Below, piece by piece: positions 4,303 to 6,414 of a stretch of 6,414 nt of DNA. The first letter of the stretch is position 1. Each line of letters opens with the position of its first letter. The notes under the pieces are model-generated. The model was given only the letters and a program-made list of their open reading frames with translations, ran no database searches and was not told the origin of the DNA. The stretch comes from Bryobacteraceae bacterium (lineage in GTDB: Bacteria; Acidobacteriota; Terriglobia; Bryobacterales; Bryobacteraceae), in NCBI GenBank assembly GCA_947456995.1, contig CANGVB010000219.1:1-6414 (forward strand), given 5' to 3'. The position numbers and the translations under genes are program-made.

Positions 4303-6297
4303 ATGAAAATCGATGTGACTCGTTTTCACAAAGTGTATTTCGAAGAGAGCTTTGAAGGTCTTGAAAGCATGGAGGCAGGGCTGCTTGTACTCGCCAAAGG
4401 GGCGAGTGGAGACCCGGAGACCATCAATACGATTTTCAGGGCGGCACACTCGATCAAAGGTGGTGCCGGGAGCTTTGGGTTTGGCGATGTGATGGAGTTT
4501 ACGCACTTGCTCGAGACTCTGCTCGATCAGATGAGAGCAGGAACCCGTGCCGCAAGCCGCGAGATCACGACCAGCCTTTTGGATGCCGTCGATGTGTTGC
4601 GGGAGATGTTAGAAGCAAAACGAGATGCGCAGCCCGTTGCATCGGAGCGTATTGCTGCAGCAGCACAAGTTTTGCAGAAGATTCTGGATTTGCCTTGCAG
4701 TCCAGCCCCAGCAGCAACAACCCTAGATGCGGTTGACCAATCGATTTGGAGAATCGATTTCCGGCCGCATCCGCACCTTCTCAAGACAGGCAATGAGCCG
4801 ATCCGGATGTTTCGCGAGTTAGCCAGTCTTGGCCAGTTGCGAGTGGCAGCGAACATGAGCGGGGTTCGGCGGCTTGGAGAAATAGACCCGGAGGAATGCC
4901 GGTTGAGTTGGAATCTCACATTGGTAGGGATGATCGAGGAGAGGCAGATCCGGGAAGTCTTTGACTGGGTGGAGGGAGACTGCGATCTCGACATAGTGAA
5001 GGTTGCCTCAGTCGAACAAATGACACCAACTGCGACGGAGCCAGGGAGCCCCAATGCACCCATTCATCCGGTGCAGAGTGAGGCTCTAACCGTAGGCAAA
5101 GCCACCAATATCGGTGATGGTGGTTCCATTCGGGTGAGCACGGAAAAAGTCGACGCGATCATCAATCTGGTGGGCGAACTGGTGATTACACAATCGATGT
5201 TGAGTCAATTTGGGGAGCAATTCGACGTCAGCATGATTGAAAAACTGCGGGACGGATTGGGTTTGCTCGCGCGCAACACGAGAGAGCTGCAGGAGACAGT
5301 GCTTAAGATCCGCATGTTGCCGATCAGTTTTTGCTTCAACCGCTTCCCCAGGTTGGTGCATGATCTGAGTGCGAAATTGGGCAAGAAGATCCAGCTCAAA
5401 GTAGGGGGTGAGCAGACCGAGTTAGACAAGACGGTGCTGGAGAAGATCAACGAGCCTCTTTTGCATTTGATTCGTAATTCGCTTGACCACGGCATTGAAA
5501 GTCCGGAAGCAAGGCTTCTGGCAGGAAAACCAGAGGTAGGGACAGTACAGCTTCAGGCGTCACATCGTGGAGGCAATGTTGTTGTAGAAATCAGCGACGA
5601 CGGAGCGGGCCTCAATTTAGCGAAAATTCTGGCTAAAGCGAAAGAACGCGGGCTTGTCGGACCCAACGAGAATCCAAGCAAAGAAAAAATTGAAGAGCTG
5701 ATTTTCGCGCCTGGATTCTCAACCGCAGCGCAGTTGAGCGATGTTTCAGGCCGGGGCGTTGGCATGGATATCGTAAAGCGCAACATCAAGGAACTGGGCG
5801 GAAACATCGAGATCGAAAATCGGCCAGGTTTGGGGACGAAGTTTACGATCAAGCTGCCACTGACGCTGGCAATCCTGGATGGGCAAATTGTAAAGGTTGG
5901 CGATCAGGCCTTTGTTGTGCCGTTGGTATCCATCGTGGAATCGGTGCAGGTAAGGCGCGGGCAAACGAGCTTAATCAGTGGACAGGAAGAACTCTACCGG
6001 TTGCGTGACAAGTACATTCCTGTACTCCGGCTTTACGAGATATTCAACATCCCGCCCTCTGTGACCCAGCTGGAGCAAGGTCTCTTGATGGTGATCGAAG
6101 ACAACGGCCAACAAGCTGGAGTATTTGTTGACGATCTGCTGGCCCAGCAGCAAGTGGTGATCAAGAGTATGGAGAGTAACTTCCAGAAGGTGGAGGGAAT
6201 TTCCGGGGCCACAATTCTGGGAGATGGAACAGTCTCGATGATTCTGGACATTCCGGGAATTCTGAACCTATCAAGACAACGAAAGGTTGCGGCTTAA
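4303..6297 (+). CDS. cheA: Chemotaxis histidine kinase CheA
   Basis: CheA autophosphorylates on histidine under control of receptors and CheW, then passes phosphate to CheY (and CheB). The 664 residues show, in order: an Hpt domain (about 1-105) with phospho-His49 in FRAAHSIKGGAG; an Ala/Pro-rich linker; a middle domain (about 149-235, beginning WRIDFRPHPHLL) at the place of P2; a second linker; the P3 dimerisation helices (about 276-345) with LKIRMLPISF; and the HATPase domain. The HATPase carries an N box with Asn392 (RNSLDHGIE), a G1 box (DDGAGL, 432-437), GFSTA (471-475) and a G2 box (GRGVGMD, 483-489). A C-terminal CheW-like P5 domain follows (about 525-660). No receiver domain is fused at the end, so this is a plain, not hybrid, kinase. 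The ribosome site is weak (GGGA 4287-4290 or AAAG), and the nine-base gap suggests coupling to cheY. Confidence 0.96.
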   Translation: MKIDVTRFHKVYFEESFEGLESMEAGLLVLAKGASGDPETINTIFRAAHSIKGGAGSFGFGDVMEFTHLLETLLDQMRAGTRAASREITTSLLDAVDVLREMLEAKRDAQPVASERIAAAAQVLQKILDLPCSPAPAATTLDAVDQSIWRIDFRPHPHLLKTGNEPIRMFRELASLGQLRVAANMSGVRRLGEIDPEECRLSWNLTLVGMIEERQIREVFDWVEGDCDLDIVKVASVEQMTPTATEPGSPNAPIHPVQSEALTVGKATNIGDGGSIRVSTEKVDAIINLVGELVITQSMLSQFGEQFDVSMIEKLRDGLGLLARNTRELQETVLKIRMLPISFCFNRFPRLVHDLSAKLGKKIQLKVGGEQTELDKTVLEKINEPLLHLIRNSLDHGIESPEARLLAGKPEVGTVQLQASHRGGNVVVEISDDGAGLNLAKILAKAKERGLVGPNENPSKEKIEELIFAPGFSTAAQLSDVSGRGVGMDIVKRNIKELGGNIEIENRPGLGTKFTIKLPLTLAILDGQIVKVGDQAFVVPLVSIVESVQVRRGQTSLISGQEELYRLRDKYIPVLRLYEIFNIPPSVTQLEQGLLMVIEDNGQQAGVFVDDLLAQQQVVIKSMESNFQKVEGISGATILGDGTVSMILDIPGILNLSRQRKVAA

Positions 6298-6314
6298 TCC
6301 AAGGAGATCCAATC

Positions 6315-6414
6315 ATGACAATGCCTGAAATACAACAAAGACCTACGGCCTCGCGGCAACTGGATGGAGTCGGCAACCAATATCTGACACTCCTCCTGGC
6401 CGGCGAAGAGTATG
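6315..6414 (+). CDS. cheW: Chemotaxis coupling protein CheW, N-terminal part (runs off the window)
   Basis: The first 33 residues are visible, and the reading frame is open to the window edge. After a polar N-terminal extension of about 20 residues comes NQYLTLLLAGEEYG, the first strand pair of a CheW domain (family pattern QYLTF-LAGEEYG). CheW is a cytoplasmic adaptor that links methyl-accepting receptors to CheA through the P5 domain. The start is ATG at 6315, eight bases after a strong AAGGAG (6301-6306); a second in-frame ATG lies two codons later (6321). It follows cheA by 17 bases, so it belongs to the same operon. Identification rests on a short stretch, but the motif and the context agree. 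Confidence 0.85.
   Translation, partial: MTMPEIQQRPTASRQLDGVGNQYLTLLLAGEEY

Overview
The window is 6.4 kb of dense bacterial chromosome with GC content a little above half. It carries no mobile element, CRISPR array, rRNA or tRNA that I could recognise. Several things suggest an acidobacterium of the Solibacter/Bryobacter kind: an Ig/cadherin-like protein tail, a small exported protein wedged between housekeeping genes, and the style of the CheA. This is judged from memory of protein style, not from a search, so the assignment is tentative.

Layout. Bases 1-84 hold the last codons of a plus-strand gene, possibly a secreted beta-sandwich protein. A minus-strand gene (101-790) for a YhhQ/QueT-type queuosine-precursor transporter converges on it. 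A 50-base divergent gap separates the transporter from a tightly packed plus-strand run: yebC (841-1584), ruvC (1593-2063, TTG start), a small exported protein of unknown function (2060-2683) and deoB (2680-3849). The last three are joined by 4-base ATGA overlaps, so their translation is probably coupled. After an 81-base gap comes a chemotaxis operon: cheY (3931-4293), cheA (4303-6297) and the start of cheW (6315 to the window edge).

How the genes work together. YebC (translation factor or regulator) and RuvC (Holliday junction resolvase) are frequent neighbours in bacteria. RuvA and RuvB do not follow here; the exported protein and phosphopentomutase (pentose and nucleoside salvage) take that place. 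The che genes encode a phosphorelay in which CheW links receptors to the CheA kinase and CheA phosphorylates CheY. All catalytic residues of CheA and CheY that I checked are present.

The most interesting non-coding signals are these. First, a FliA/sigma-28-like promoter lies in the deoB-cheY gap (3869-3895, TAAC-N15-GCCGAAAA). Second, a hairpin between a distant Shine-Dalgarno sequence and the cheY start codon could bring the two together. Third, the short queT leader could fold into a pseudoknot that includes the GTG start. No wholly new multi-gene system is evident; the gene most worth pursuing is the unrecognised exported protein.
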